From NCBI GenBank assembly GCA_905235625.1, contig CAJOLX010000015.1:1-32972 (forward strand): 32,972 nt of DNA, read 5' to 3'. The DNA is from an uncultured Clostridia bacterium. Lineage in GTDB: Bacteria > Bacillota > Clostridia > Oscillospirales > Acutalibacteraceae. Each line of letters opens with the position of its first letter. Position 1 is the first letter of the stretch. The notes below the pieces were generated by a model that saw nothing but the letters and a program-made list of their open reading frames with translations, did not search any database and was not told where the DNA came from. Of this stretch, positions 17,245-25,400 are shown piece by piece. A program made the translations under genes and the position numbers.

Positions 17245-17511
17245 TCAATATCCTTCTTTTCTGAGCTGCTCGAGCACCTCGTCCGCTGCCTGAGCCGCTC
17301 TCGTGAACGAATTGTTTTTCCAGTAAGCGGCGAGAGAAGCGGCAACGGCGAAGACTATGCTTATTATTTCGTCCGCGTTGCCGGGCAGCGTTACCGGGCT
17401 TTTGCCGAGCATAGACAGCGCGGCGTTTATGAGCGCAGCCGCAAGGCAGGCGAGCCTAGCCCACGCCCCGGGGCTTACCTCTCCGAGCGATTTAATCGCT
17501 TTCCATTTCAT
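17245..17511 (-). CDS. SPP1-family phage holin
   Basis: This small membrane protein (88 residues from ATG 17511; a TTG at 17514 is also possible, and both suit GGAGG at 17521-17525) belongs to the SPP1-type holin family. Two hydrophobic stretches (LACLAAALINAALSML and IISIVFAVAASLAAYW) are followed by the family signature 'WKNNSFTRAAQAADEVL'. Such holins make membrane lesions that release or activate a phage endolysin. It overlaps the XhlA-like gene by about 20 bases, with the amidase gene just before, so the three form a lysis cassette. Confidence 0.85.
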   Translation of the reverse strand: MKWKAIKSLGEVSPGAWARLACLAAALINAALSMLGKSPVTLPGNADEIISIVFAVAASLAAYWKNNSFTRAAQAADEVLEQLRKEGY

Positions 17512-17698
17512 CAAGCTTTTCCTCCATCATTGATATTTTAAGCTCGCTGACAGTCATTCTTTCAACGAGATTGTTGTGTTTGCTCACCTTTTCTTCAAGC
17601 TGCCGAAGCCTGAAATCCGTGAGCTTTTGGCTTGCGAGTATTCCTCCCACGCACCCGAGAGCGGAGCCGAGGAACGACAAAAGCGCTTCGTAGTTCAT
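17492..17698 (-). CDS. XhlA-like phage membrane coiled-coil protein
   Basis: This is a 68-residue protein starting at ATG 17698, which overlaps the amidase stop as ATGA and has AAGGTG upstream. It has an N-terminal hydrophobic helix (ALLSFLGSALGCVGGILA) followed by a charged coiled coil (RLRQLEEKVSKHNNLVERM...EEKLDEMES). The 'EEKVSKHNNLVERM' pattern is common in small proteins encoded beside phage holins. In PBSX, XhlA acts with the XhlB holin at the membrane. The topology here (short anchor first) differs from classical XhlA, so the match is by context and pattern. Confidence 0.6.
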   Translation of the reverse strand: MNYEALLSFLGSALGCVGGILASQKLTDFRLRQLEEKVSKHNNLVERMTVSELKISMMEEKLDEMESD

Positions 17699-18441
17699 TT
17701 TTTCACCTTCTCGGTTCCCTTCGTGAGATTTACCCAGCCGGAGGAGTCCGCGAGCCTGCCCCACACGCCTCTTTTGGCGGTGATGCTGACCGTGAATTTT
17801 TCGCCTTTTTTGAGATTTTTTCTCACCGGAAAGTTTTCGCCCGCTCCGCTTCTTGCCGCAACGCTCTGAGCCGTCACTTTGTAAACCGAATTTTCCGCCA
17901 CGGCTTTTTCAATTCCCTTCGCTATCGCTTCGCCGCAGGTTTTGACGCCCGCCTCGGTTTTCACCTTTTCAAGGTCGGAGTCGCAGTCGATGAACACCGC
18001 CTCCTCGAGCACGGCGCAAGGCACGGTCTGCCTGATGAAGCCGAAATAATCGGTGCCTCGCGAGTTGAGCTTCACCTTCGCTCCTCTGTTTTTCACGTTC
18101 AAAGCGGCGCTCACGTTTTTGCACATTTCGTCGCACGCTTTTTTGCCCGTGGGCGAGCCGTGGTAATAATACGCCTCCGTGCCCGTGCCGCCGCCCGCGT
18201 TAAGATGAATTTCCGCTGCGAAGCCGTAGTTGCCGGCGTTCACGTCCTTTATTCTGCGGCTCAGATCCCTTGTGCCGTCGTAATTTATCAAATCGCATTG
18301 CAAATAATCCGCCGCGCTTTTGGCGATTTCTCTCGCAATGCGGAATTCGTGATATTTTTTATCCCTGCTCACGGCGCCGGGGTCGTAATTCCCGCTCGCG
18401 TTTTTGCCGTGGCCGACGGATATAACTATTTCTCTGCTCAA
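17695..18441 (-). CDS. N-acetylmuramoyl-L-alanine amidase endolysin (Amidase_3 + SH3)
   Basis: This 248-residue zinc amidase cuts the MurNAc-L-Ala bond of peptidoglycan. Zn ligands are His11 (VGHG), Glu32 (HEFRIA) and His79 (EIHLNA), with catalytic Glu147 in 'LEEAVFID'. After about residue 180 an SH3-like wall-binding domain follows ('YKVTAQSVAARSGAGENF' to 'GWVNL'). There is no signal peptide, so export would need the holin, as for phage endolysins. Translation starts at TTG 18441, which overlaps the previous stop as TTGA and sits 7 bases after GGAGG. Confidence 0.9.
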   Translation of the reverse strand: MSREIVISVGHGKNASGNYDPGAVSRDKKYHEFRIAREIAKSAADYLQCDLINYDGTRDLSRRIKDVNAGNYGFAAEIHLNAGGGTGTEAYYYHGSPTGKKACDEMCKNVSAALNVKNRGAKVKLNSRGTDYFGFIRQTVPCAVLEEAVFIDCDSDLEKVKTEAGVKTCGEAIAKGIEKAVAENSVYKVTAQSVAARSGAGENFPVRKNLKKGEKFTVSITAKRGVWGRLADSSGWVNLTKGTEKVKK

Positions 18442-19172
18442 TTCATGACCTCCGTTTTTAAATATTCAAGCATTTCTCTCCCTCTGTATGCGTTTATCGC
18501 GGGCGCTCCGCCGTTTATCGTTATCACGTAAAGCGCTGAGCCCGACGCGACGGTGTATTTTTTTGCCTCGCCGAAATCGGGCAAGGCGAGAATTTCATTC
18601 AGCTTTGCCGAAGCAGCGGCATCGTCCTCCTCAAAATAAACGGGCGTTTCTTCGCCGCTTTCAAAAGTGAGAACGGCGCAGACCGCCGCAGCCGTGAAAT
18701 CAAAATCGGGATTTTCGCTTTCGCTGTTTTCGAGAGCGCTCACTCTCTGCGAAAGCGAGTCAAGGCGGGCGAAAATATCGTCCTCCGCCGTTTTAAACGG
18801 CTTGCCGCCGCCGCAAATCGACTCGCCGAATTCTATTTTTCCGACGCCCGATTTCATCGTTTTTTCGCCGAAAACGGCGCTGAGCTGAATTCTGAGCGAC
18901 CCGGTCGACGTGAGAGCCGACGTGAGCGGACACACTATCACTCCGTTCTCAACGTATGCCGGCTCCGAATTTTCATCCTTTATTTCGTTTGATATCATCG
19001 CCCCGCCGGGGTAGGGCTCAAGGCTTAAGAAATAACGGTCGGCGCCCTCCATTCCGCTGCCCTCGAGCGGTATTCTCAGCGCGCAGGCGGCGTTTTCGCC
19101 CATATACGCCTCCGCCCCTTCAAACGAGAGCTCTCTGCCTTCGGGAAAACTGCCTTCAAAATATTGATACAT
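18438..19172 (-). CDS. Unknown protein, possibly baseplate/tail-fibre-like
   Basis: I do not recognise this 244-residue protein with certainty. The first about 115 residues are beta-rich ('YFEGSFPEGRELSFEGAEAY', 'RYFLSLEPYPGG', 'GSLRIQLSAVFGEKTMKSGV') and recall the N-terminal domain of phage baseplate upper proteins (BppU type). A short coiled coil follows ('ARLDSLSQRVSALENS'), typical of trimeric fibres. The C-terminal part is acidic and mixed ('FDFTAAAVCAVLTFESGEE'). ATG 19172 has GGGAGA upstream and overlaps the preceding gene by 17 bases. Just upstream of the endolysin is where tail or fibre genes normally sit in phages, which supports the guess. Confidence 0.45.
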   Translation of the reverse strand: MYQYFEGSFPEGRELSFEGAEAYMGENAACALRIPLEGSGMEGADRYFLSLEPYPGGAMISNEIKDENSEPAYVENGVIVCPLTSALTSTGSLRIQLSAVFGEKTMKSGVGKIEFGESICGGGKPFKTAEDDIFARLDSLSQRVSALENSESENPDFDFTAAAVCAVLTFESGEETPVYFEEDDAAASAKLNEILALPDFGEAKKYTVASGSALYVITINGGAPAINAYRGREMLEYLKTEVMN

Positions 19173-19401
19173 GGCTTTTCTCCCTGTAGTAGCCGCTGAG
19201 CGCGTCGGCTGTTGCGAGAGCGTCCGCTCTCTCCCTGTAAAGCACGTTTATCTCGTCCCTCAATATGCCTGCTTCCTTTGTGCCGTAAGCAACGGTTTTG
19301 AGCACGCGGCGCCTTGATTCGATTCTGCCCGAAACTATTTCGGCGGCGCTCCTGTATTCCTCCGCAAGCTCACTTAAGTCTTTTGATTTTTCGTTATTCA
19401 C
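19156..19401 (-). CDS. Small charged helical protein of unknown function
   Basis: This is an 81-residue, highly charged, probably all-helical protein ('DLSELAEEYRSAAEIVSGRI', 'IESRRRVLKTVAYGTKEAG'). The GTG start at 19401 overlaps the sigma-like gene stop as GTGA and lies 9 bases after GGAG. No catalytic motif is visible. Small proteins of this type often follow phage sigma-like regulators. A regulatory or chaperone role is guesswork. Confidence 0.6.
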   Translation of the reverse strand: MNNEKSKDLSELAEEYRSAAEIVSGRIESRRRVLKTVAYGTKEAGILRDEINVLYRERADALATADALSGYYREKSHVSIF

Positions 19402-19865
19402 TGCGTTATGCTCCTTTCGTTCGTTTTGCCTTTCCGCATTCGATTTTTGCCCTCTGCGTTAATTGCCGCGGCGATATTCAGAAACGGCTCGACGTCCTGC
19501 GCGCCCTCAAGCTCGTTTTGATAAACCACCACGTATTCGAGCGCCCTTTTCAGCTTGGCTTTCGCCCTCGCCGCGGCGGCGCTCACCGCGCTTGCGGATA
19601 CTCCCTTTTCCTCGGCTACCTTCGAATAGGATTTTTCGTTAAAATACACCTCCTTAATATACTCTCTTTCCTTATCCGTAAGCTCCGTTTCTATGGCCAT
19701 GTCGAGCAGCTTCGCAAGGTCGGTCTGCCGCTTTTTCCAGGCGTATTCAACCGGAGTTTCGCAGGCTTTGCAGCACCTGCCGCAGCATATTTTGACCGCC
19801 GCTCTTATCTCTTTTTCGGACGGAAGAGAGATATCCGTTTGCTTTCCGTTAATAGTAAATATCAT
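19398..19865 (-). CDS. Phage-type sigma-70 region 4-like regulator with Cys cluster
   Basis: This 155-residue protein is the first gene of the overlapping operon. Residues about 60-112 form a sigma-70 region 4-like helix-turn-helix ('LTDKEREYIKEVYFNEKSYS', 'KVAEEKGVSASAVSAAAARA', 'KAKLKRALEY'). The same arrangement occurs in phage late-gene activators such as PBSX Xpf. The N-terminal part carries a dense cysteine set (Cys27, 28, 31, 32, 35), which could bind zinc or a redox cofactor. ATG 19865 follows GAGGTG. It is transcribed from a consensus promoter (19910-19938) facing the LexA-like repressor gene. It probably activates its own operon or another late promoter. Confidence 0.7.
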   Translation of the reverse strand: MIFTINGKQTDISLPSEKEIRAAVKICCGRCCKACETPVEYAWKKRQTDLAKLLDMAIETELTDKEREYIKEVYFNEKSYSKVAEEKGVSASAVSAAAARAKAKLKRALEYVVVYQNELEGAQDVEPFLNIAAAINAEGKNRMRKGKTNERSITQ

Positions 19866-19909
19866 TAAATCACCTCGATATTTGCGAATTATTACGAGCG
19901 CTACTAATA

Positions 19910-19938
19910 ATTTTAGGCTTGAATTTTACGTTTGTCAA
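19910..19938 (-). promoter_or_regulatory. Promoter of the phage-like operon
   Basis: On the minus strand TTGACA (19938-19933), a 17-base spacer and TAAAAT (19915-19910) lie about 50 bases before the sigma-like gene. One of two TCAATAG copies (19935-19941) overlaps its -35 box, which would suit repressor control. Confidence 0.75.
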
Positions 19939-20014
19939 TAGGAAAATTATTTTTTTCACAAAAACTCTTGACTTTTTCAATAGAATCGCTCATAATGTAC
20001 GATGATAGATTATG
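19935..20014. promoter_or_regulatory. Candidate operators between divergent regulator genes
   Basis: TCAATAG occurs at 19935-19941 and 19977-19983, 42 bases apart (about four helical turns), one at each promoter. An inverted repeat CATAAT (19991-19996)...ATTATG (20009-20014) overlaps the -10 of the repressor promoter. These are plausible binding sites for the XRE/S24 repressor; binding is inferred. Confidence 0.4.
19968..19996 (+). promoter_or_regulatory. Promoter of the LexA/CI-like repressor
   Basis: TTGACT (19968-19973), a 17-base spacer and CATAAT (19991-19996) give a transcript with a leader of about 90 bases before ATG 20097. It is back to back with the phage-operon promoter. Confidence 0.6.
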
Positions 20015-20096
20015 CGAATTTTTGCCCTGCGAGCCGCATCGGCAAAATAAATTGCGCATTGAGAAACAAAACCACATTGAAAAACGGAGTATCGCC

Positions 20097-20690
20097 ATGA
20101 CTAATATCAGAGAATTGAGGAAAAAGGCGCATCTCTCGCAGGTTGAGCTTGCGGAGCTTTGCGGCGTGCATCAAACCGCCATAAGCCAGTGGGAAAAGGG
20201 GAGAACGAATCCCGACACCGATACCCTTATCGCTCTGAGCCAGATTTTTCACTGCTCAATAGGCGCAATACTCGGGCTTGACACTCCCGACGACCCCGTT
20301 ATGGTGCCCGTTAAGGGCTACGTGCAGGCAGGTCAGATGACCTTTATTGAAGACGAGGATATCTGCGAATTTGTCGCTATCTCTCCTGCGCTCGCGAGAA
20401 GAGGGGATTATTGCGGCCTGACCGTTAAGGGCGAGAGCATGTATCCCGTTTTTCAGCCGGGCGATATGCTGATAGTAAGAGTGCAGAGCGACGTTGAAGA
20501 CAACGACATAGTGATAGCCATGGAAAACGGCGAAAACGCAACTCTCAAAAGGCTCAAGATACTCAAAAACGGCATTCTTCTCATGGCGGAAAATCCCGAT
20601 TACAACTCGATTTTCTACACCGCCGACCAGGCGGCAAAATCCGGACTTTCCTTTTTCGGTAGAGTAGTGGAAATGCGAAGGGAGTATTGA
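20097..20690 (+). CDS. XRE-family repressor with S24 (LexA/CI-type) autoprotease
   Basis: This is a 197-residue DNA-binding repressor. Residues 1-60 form an XRE helix-turn-helix ('LRKKAHLSQVELAELCGVHQ', 'TAISQWEKGR'). The C-terminal S24 domain is complete: cleavage site Ala78-Gly79 (YVQAGQM), nucleophile Ser114 (GESMYP) and Lys151 (ATLKRL). The Ser-Lys distance of 37 matches LexA. Such proteins cleave themselves when RecA filaments form on damaged DNA, and so derepress their targets. ATG 20097 with GGAG upstream is preferred over far-upstream in-frame starts, which add sequence unlike any HTH protein. It faces the lysis operon and probably represses it. Confidence 0.9.
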   Translation: MTNIRELRKKAHLSQVELAELCGVHQTAISQWEKGRTNPDTDTLIALSQIFHCSIGAILGLDTPDDPVMVPVKGYVQAGQMTFIEDEDICEFVAISPALARRGDYCGLTVKGESMYPVFQPGDMLIVRVQSDVEDNDIVIAMENGENATLKRLKILKNGILLMAENPDYNSIFYTADQAAKSGLSFFGRVVEMRREY

Positions 20691-20707
20691 GCTTTTTCAC
20701 CAAAACA

Positions 20708-20736
20708 CATAAATTGTTGACAAATCACAATTTATG
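20708..20736. promoter_or_regulatory. Perfect inverted repeat over the mmsA promoter
   Basis: CATAAATTGT (20708-20717) and ACAATTTATG (20727-20736) are exact inverted copies separated by 9 bases. The repeat covers the -35 box and most of the spacer, the expected place for a repressor site. Further TTTATG/CATAAA half-sites occur near 20767 and 20790. Confidence 0.6.
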
Positions 20737-20745
20737 TTTTATAAT
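20717..20745 (+). promoter_or_regulatory. Consensus sigmaA promoter of mmsA
   Basis: TTGACA (20717-20722), a 17-base spacer and TATAAT (20740-20745) match the consensus exactly. A GGCGAAA...TTTTCGCC stem (about 20760-20780) lies in the leader. Confidence 0.85.
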
Positions 20746-20817
20746 TATATAAAATTTTCGGCGAAATTTATGTTTTCGCCTCAATAAAGCATAAAATTCA
20801 GTTAGGTCGTGGTAAAA

Positions 20818-22341
20818 ATGTCCGTTAAAAAACTTAAGTATTTCGCAGGCGGTCAGTGGATAGAGTCCAAAACCGAAAAGTATATGGACGTCTGCAATCC
20901 CTCCACCGGCGAAGTTATCGCTCAAACTCCCTGCTGCACCAAGGAAGAGGTTGACTATGCGGTTGCGTGCGCCAAAAAGGCGTTCCCCGAATGGAGCAAC
21001 ACTCCCGTTATGAAGAGAGTGCAGATAATTTACGATTTCAGAGATTTGCTTGTGGCTCATATGGACGAGCTCACCGAGCTTTGCGCCAGAGAGGAAGGCA
21101 AAGTCTGGGGCGAGGCGAAGGGCGACATTCTCAAGGTCAAAGAGCCCGTTGAGCTTGCTCTTTCCGCTCCCTCGCTTCTCATGGGCGAGAGCATCCGCGA
21201 CACTTCCTCCGGCTATGACACCACTCTTTACAGAGAGCCCGTCGGTGTTTTTGCCGGCATAGCTCCCTTCAATTTCCCCGGCATGATTCCCATGGGCTGG
21301 ATGACTCCGATGTGCATTGCGTGCGGCAACACCATCGTCATCAAAGCAGCCTCCATGACCCCCATGACCTGCATGCGCATTGCGGAGCTCTGGCAGGAAG
21401 CCGGGCTTCCCGACGGCGTTGTTAATATCGTCACCTGCTCGAGAGCGGAAGCGGACCTTCTGCTTGAGCATCCCGACGTAAGAGGCGTCACCTTCGTCGG
21501 CTCCACCTCAGTCGGCCTTCACATTTACTCAAGAGCCGCCGAAAACGGCAAGAGAGTTCAGTGCCTTTGCGAGGCTAAAAACCACGGCCTCGTGCTCGAA
21601 GACGCGGCGCTCGAGAGAAGCGCGAGAGGCATCATCAACTCTTCGTTCGGCTGCGCGGGTGAAAGATGCATGGCTCTGCCCGTTATCGTCGCTCAAGAGA
21701 GCATTGCGGACGAGCTTGTCAGCTACCTCGTGAAATTCGCGAGCGAGCTTAAAATCGGCCCCGCTTATGAGAAAGACAGCCAGCTCGGCCCCGTCGTTTC
21801 CGCGGAGCATAAGCAGAGCGTGCTTAATTGGATAAACAAGGGCATCGAAGAGGGCGCGACCCTCGTGCTCGACGGCAGAGACGCCGTTGTGCCCGGCTAT
21901 GAGGGCGGCTTCTACATCGGGCCCACCATTCTCGATAACGTCACCACCGAAATGACAGTCGGCACGAGAGAGATTTTCGGCCCCGTGCTTTGCATAAAGA
22001 GAGTTAAAGACTTTGAAGAGGGCCTTGCCGTTATGAACGCCAATCCCTTCGCAAACGGCTCCGTCATATTCACTCAGAGCGGCTATTACGCGAGAGAATT
22101 CGCCAAGAGAACGGACGGCGGCATGGTCGGCGTTAACGTCGGCATTCCCGTGCCCGTGGGCGTATTCCCCTTCACCGGCCACAAGAATTCTTTCTTCGGC
22201 GACCTTCACTGCCTGGGCAAAGACGGCTTCCGCTTCTACACCGAGACCAAGGCTGTCACCACCCGCTGGTTTGACGAGGAAGAAAAGAAAGCAAAGTCCG
22301 TTGACACGTGGGACGGCTCCGTCGGCGGCGACCTTAAATAA
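20818..22341 (+). CDS. mmsA: Methylmalonate-semialdehyde dehydrogenase (CoA-acylating) family
   Basis: This 507-residue ALDH6-type enzyme oxidises methylmalonate or malonate semialdehyde with NAD+ and CoA, giving propionyl-CoA or acetyl-CoA plus CO2. Family traits: the 'APFNFPGMIPMGWM' segment, Lys176 in 'NTIVIKAAS', 'CEAKNHGLVLEDA' replacing the general-base Glu motif of ordinary aldehyde dehydrogenases, and catalytic Cys284 in GERCMA. ATG 20818 is preferred over the in-frame GTG at 20809; the ribosome site is weak either way. No inositol (iol) or valine-degradation genes are nearby, so its pathway partner is not visible. Another CoA-acylating semialdehyde substrate is possible. Confidence 0.85.
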   Translation: MSVKKLKYFAGGQWIESKTEKYMDVCNPSTGEVIAQTPCCTKEEVDYAVACAKKAFPEWSNTPVMKRVQIIYDFRDLLVAHMDELTELCAREEGKVWGEAKGDILKVKEPVELALSAPSLLMGESIRDTSSGYDTTLYREPVGVFAGIAPFNFPGMIPMGWMTPMCIACGNTIVIKAASMTPMTCMRIAELWQEAGLPDGVVNIVTCSRAEADLLLEHPDVRGVTFVGSTSVGLHIYSRAAENGKRVQCLCEAKNHGLVLEDAALERSARGIINSSFGCAGERCMALPVIVAQESIADELVSYLVKFASELKIGPAYEKDSQLGPVVSAEHKQSVLNWINKGIEEGATLVLDGRDAVVPGYEGGFYIGPTILDNVTTEMTVGTREIFGPVLCIKRVKDFEEGLAVMNANPFANGSVIFTQSGYYAREFAKRTDGGMVGVNVGIPVPVGVFPFTGHKNSFFGDLHCLGKDGFRFYTETKAVTTRWFDEEEKKAKSVDTWDGSVGGDLK

Positions 22342-22410
22342 TTTTTTCTCATTTTAAGTTAAGGCTTAAATCGTTAATCTTCCCCGAAGGCTTGGAATCC
22401 CGAGGGGTTT

Positions 22411-22426
22411 GGGGGCGAAAGCCTCC
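22411..22426 (+). other. GNRA-capped hairpin in the leader of the CxxC-repeat protein
   Basis: GGGGGC (22411-22416) and GCCTCC (22421-22426) flank a GAAA tetraloop. Upstream CCCC/GGGG and AGGCTT/AAGCCT segments (22382-22424) can form competing pairings. It lies 40 bases before the start codon and has no T-run. I do not recognise a riboswitch class. Confidence 0.35.
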
Positions 22427-22467
22427 GAATAAACAACTTGCTCACAAAGAAAGAAGGAAGACAACAG

Positions 22468-25400
22468 ATGAAAAAAATGAACAAAAAGCTCATTTCACTT
22501 CTGCTTAGTGTCATCATGGTTTTCGGCACTCTTGCTGTCGGACTCACTGCGTTTGCGGACGGTTACACTCAATACAATGACGTGTACCACCTCAATACCG
22601 AGACCAACAGGTTCGAAAAGCACGTTTACGGAGCGTTTGACACAGCTACCGAAACCGCAACGTGCACGTTTTGCGGCTATGCTCACAGCTGCAGAATGAA
22701 CGGTCACGTGGATGAGAATGAGGACTGCTCATGCGACCTTTGCGGCGAAGATTCGCACATAGACAAAAATCCTCAAGACCATGCCTGCGACAGATGCGGC
22801 GAAGACACTCACACGTGGATTCTGCTTAATCATCAGGATGCCGACTGCACTTCGGGAGATTTTTACACTTATTATTGCGCAACGTGCGGATTTAATCCCG
22901 ACGGCTTTAACAGCGATGAAGACGGCAATCCTTTGCAAGCTGTTACCTACGAAGGCGACAATGTAATTGTTGAAGGCGATGTAATAAAAGATTCCAGCGG
23001 CAAAGCTTATAAGACGATCAAAATCATCGACGGTCACACCTTAGCTTTAGGTCATTATTTTGATTTTGCTCCCGATAAGGTTGATATTCAGTGGAACGGG
23101 CTTGATTCGCAGTCATCTTCTCCTTATGTTTATGCGACGGGAACCTTCACCTGCGCAAGATGCGGTACGGAGGTATCTGTCAGGGTGGAAAATCTTGAAG
23201 AAACCTCATCCGGCAAGATTGATTTGCTTGAAGATTTGGCAGGACCTCCCTGTCAGCCCGGTTCGGTGCAGTATGAAGCAACATTTAATGTGCCTGAAGG
23301 CGGAGAATCAAACAGGATAAAGGTTTATAAAGATGTCAGAACGAGCAGTTATGTAATTTCCAATCACGTTCCCGGCACTCCTGTGGAGGAAAACAGGGTT
23401 GAGCCCACTTGTGAAGAAGACGGAAGCTACGATACGGTTGTTTACTGTACGGTTTGCAGTGAAGAAATAAGCAGAGTAACAACTGAACTTCCTGCTCCCG
23501 GTCATACGCCCGGCACTCCTGTGGAGGAAAACAGGGTTGAGCCCACTTGTGAAGAAGACGGAAGCTACGATACGGTTGTTTACTGCACGGTTTGCAGTGA
23601 AGAAATAAGCAGGGAAACTACTTATATTCCTGCTACAGGTCATAATGCCGGTGTCCCTGAAGAAATTGATGTTCCAATGACAACAGGCGCTGACGGATAT
23701 CATCAAACTATTGTGCGCTGTACGGTTTGTGATGAGATTATCAGCGAAGAGACCGTCATTTATCACGACTACAGAAAGCTCTCAACAACTCAGCCTTCTT
23801 GCACTTCCGGCGGTTATGACACTTACAGGTGCCGTAACTGCGGCGATCAGTATGATGAGTACACAAGCGCAGAGCTCGGTCACTATTGGTATGATGACTC
23901 TAATTCCGTAAATCCGCAGTATGTAACTTTTTCAAACGATGAAAACTTTAATTCATGCACGATGACCTTCCGCTGCAGAAGGCCCGAATGCGGTCAAACA
24001 CTTTCTTATACAGTTTATCAGGAGCCCAACAGCATTGGTAAAATAAGCCCCGTAGGCTATGTCCCGCCCTCATGTGAAGCGGGTTCCGGTCAGGCTTATG
24101 TTGCGGAGTTTAAAATCGTCTGCCCGGATTCCACTTCCGGTCATGCAGAGGTAGACGCCTCAGGCAAAGAAACATTTACCCATGAAATAGTTATCCCGGA
24201 CGGAAATCTGGAAGCTCTCGGTCATATTTATGAAGATGAATATTATAAACAGGGCGGAGCAGGCTATCAGCCTAACGGCGACGCAAGCTGCACGGAAGAC
24301 GGCACGAGAACGGCTCCGTGCGATCGCTGCGGAAAAATAAGCAGCACTGTTCCCGATGAAGGCTCTGCTCTCGGTCACACATTTGCAGACCCCGAAATAA
24401 TCACTCCGGCAACCTGCACCGAAGAAGGTCTTCAGAGAGGTGTTTGCACGAGATGCGGCGAATACACCGACGAAATTATACCTGCGCTCGGTCATATCAG
24501 CGTGGGCGCAGAAGCTGTTAGCGCCGATCCCACTTGCACAGAAGAAGGATACACCGGCTACATCTGCCCGAGATGCAACGAAGTTGTTAAAATAACAACA
24601 GTTCCGGCACTCGGTCACACACCGGAAGATCAAACAGTGGAAGAAAACAGAGTTGAGCCTACTTGCAGCGATGCGGGCAGCTACGATGTTGTAACTTACT
24701 GTTCCGTTTGCGGTGAAGAAATCAGCAGAGAAACAATAGAAATTCCCGCTACCGGTGAACACGAATACAATGCTCTCGGTTTCTGTAGAGTTTGCGGAGC
24801 GCACGATTGTGCCGGCAGGGGACATTCATTTATCGGCGGATTTGAAGCTGACGCAAACTATCACTGGAAGGTTTGCTCTTATTGCGGAAAAATAGACAGT
24901 GATGGTATTCAGGAAACTATTAAAGATGATGAAGGTAATATATTAGAAAAATATCATATCGACGAAGAAAAGGGCGAACACAAGGACACTAACCAAGACG
25001 AAATGTGCGATGTCTGCGGGTACGCTGCCGGTCATCAATGGCAGATTATCAGTCACACCGATCCGTCCTGCGTAGATACCGGAAAAGACGTTTATAAGTG
25101 CTCGGTTCATGAGAGTGAAGATGAAACAAAGGAAGTAATAATTCCTGCTCTCGGTCACTATTGGTTTGATGATCATACATTTTCTGCTGATGAAAGAGAG
25201 TATGTTGATTTTGTCTTTGCCGATAATTATGAATCCTGCACATTAACGATTAAGTGCAGACGCACAGGCTGTAGTGAATCCATTTCTTATACGGTTTATA
25301 CCAATCCCAGCGATAAGGGCGCTGTACTTGCAAACCCGACCACGAATAAAGCAATAGCAAAGAGAACCGCCGCTACTTGTGAGGCGGGCGCAGGTATCTC

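Noticed and set aside
17094-20690. Complete prophage or tailocin
   Set aside because: No integrase, terminase, portal, capsid, tape measure or sheath gene is present, and flanks are ordinary chromosomal genes (rpsO, mmsA).
20708-20736. Firmicutes LexA box for the S24 repressor
   Set aside because: The inverted repeat does not match the CGAAC...GTTCG pattern of Firmicutes LexA, so the protein is treated as a phage-type repressor, not LexA itself.
22342-22467. Known riboswitch in the CxxC-protein leader
   Set aside because: GNRA-capped stem and G-rich segments recall c-di-GMP or other aptamers, but I could not place the required conserved core of any class.
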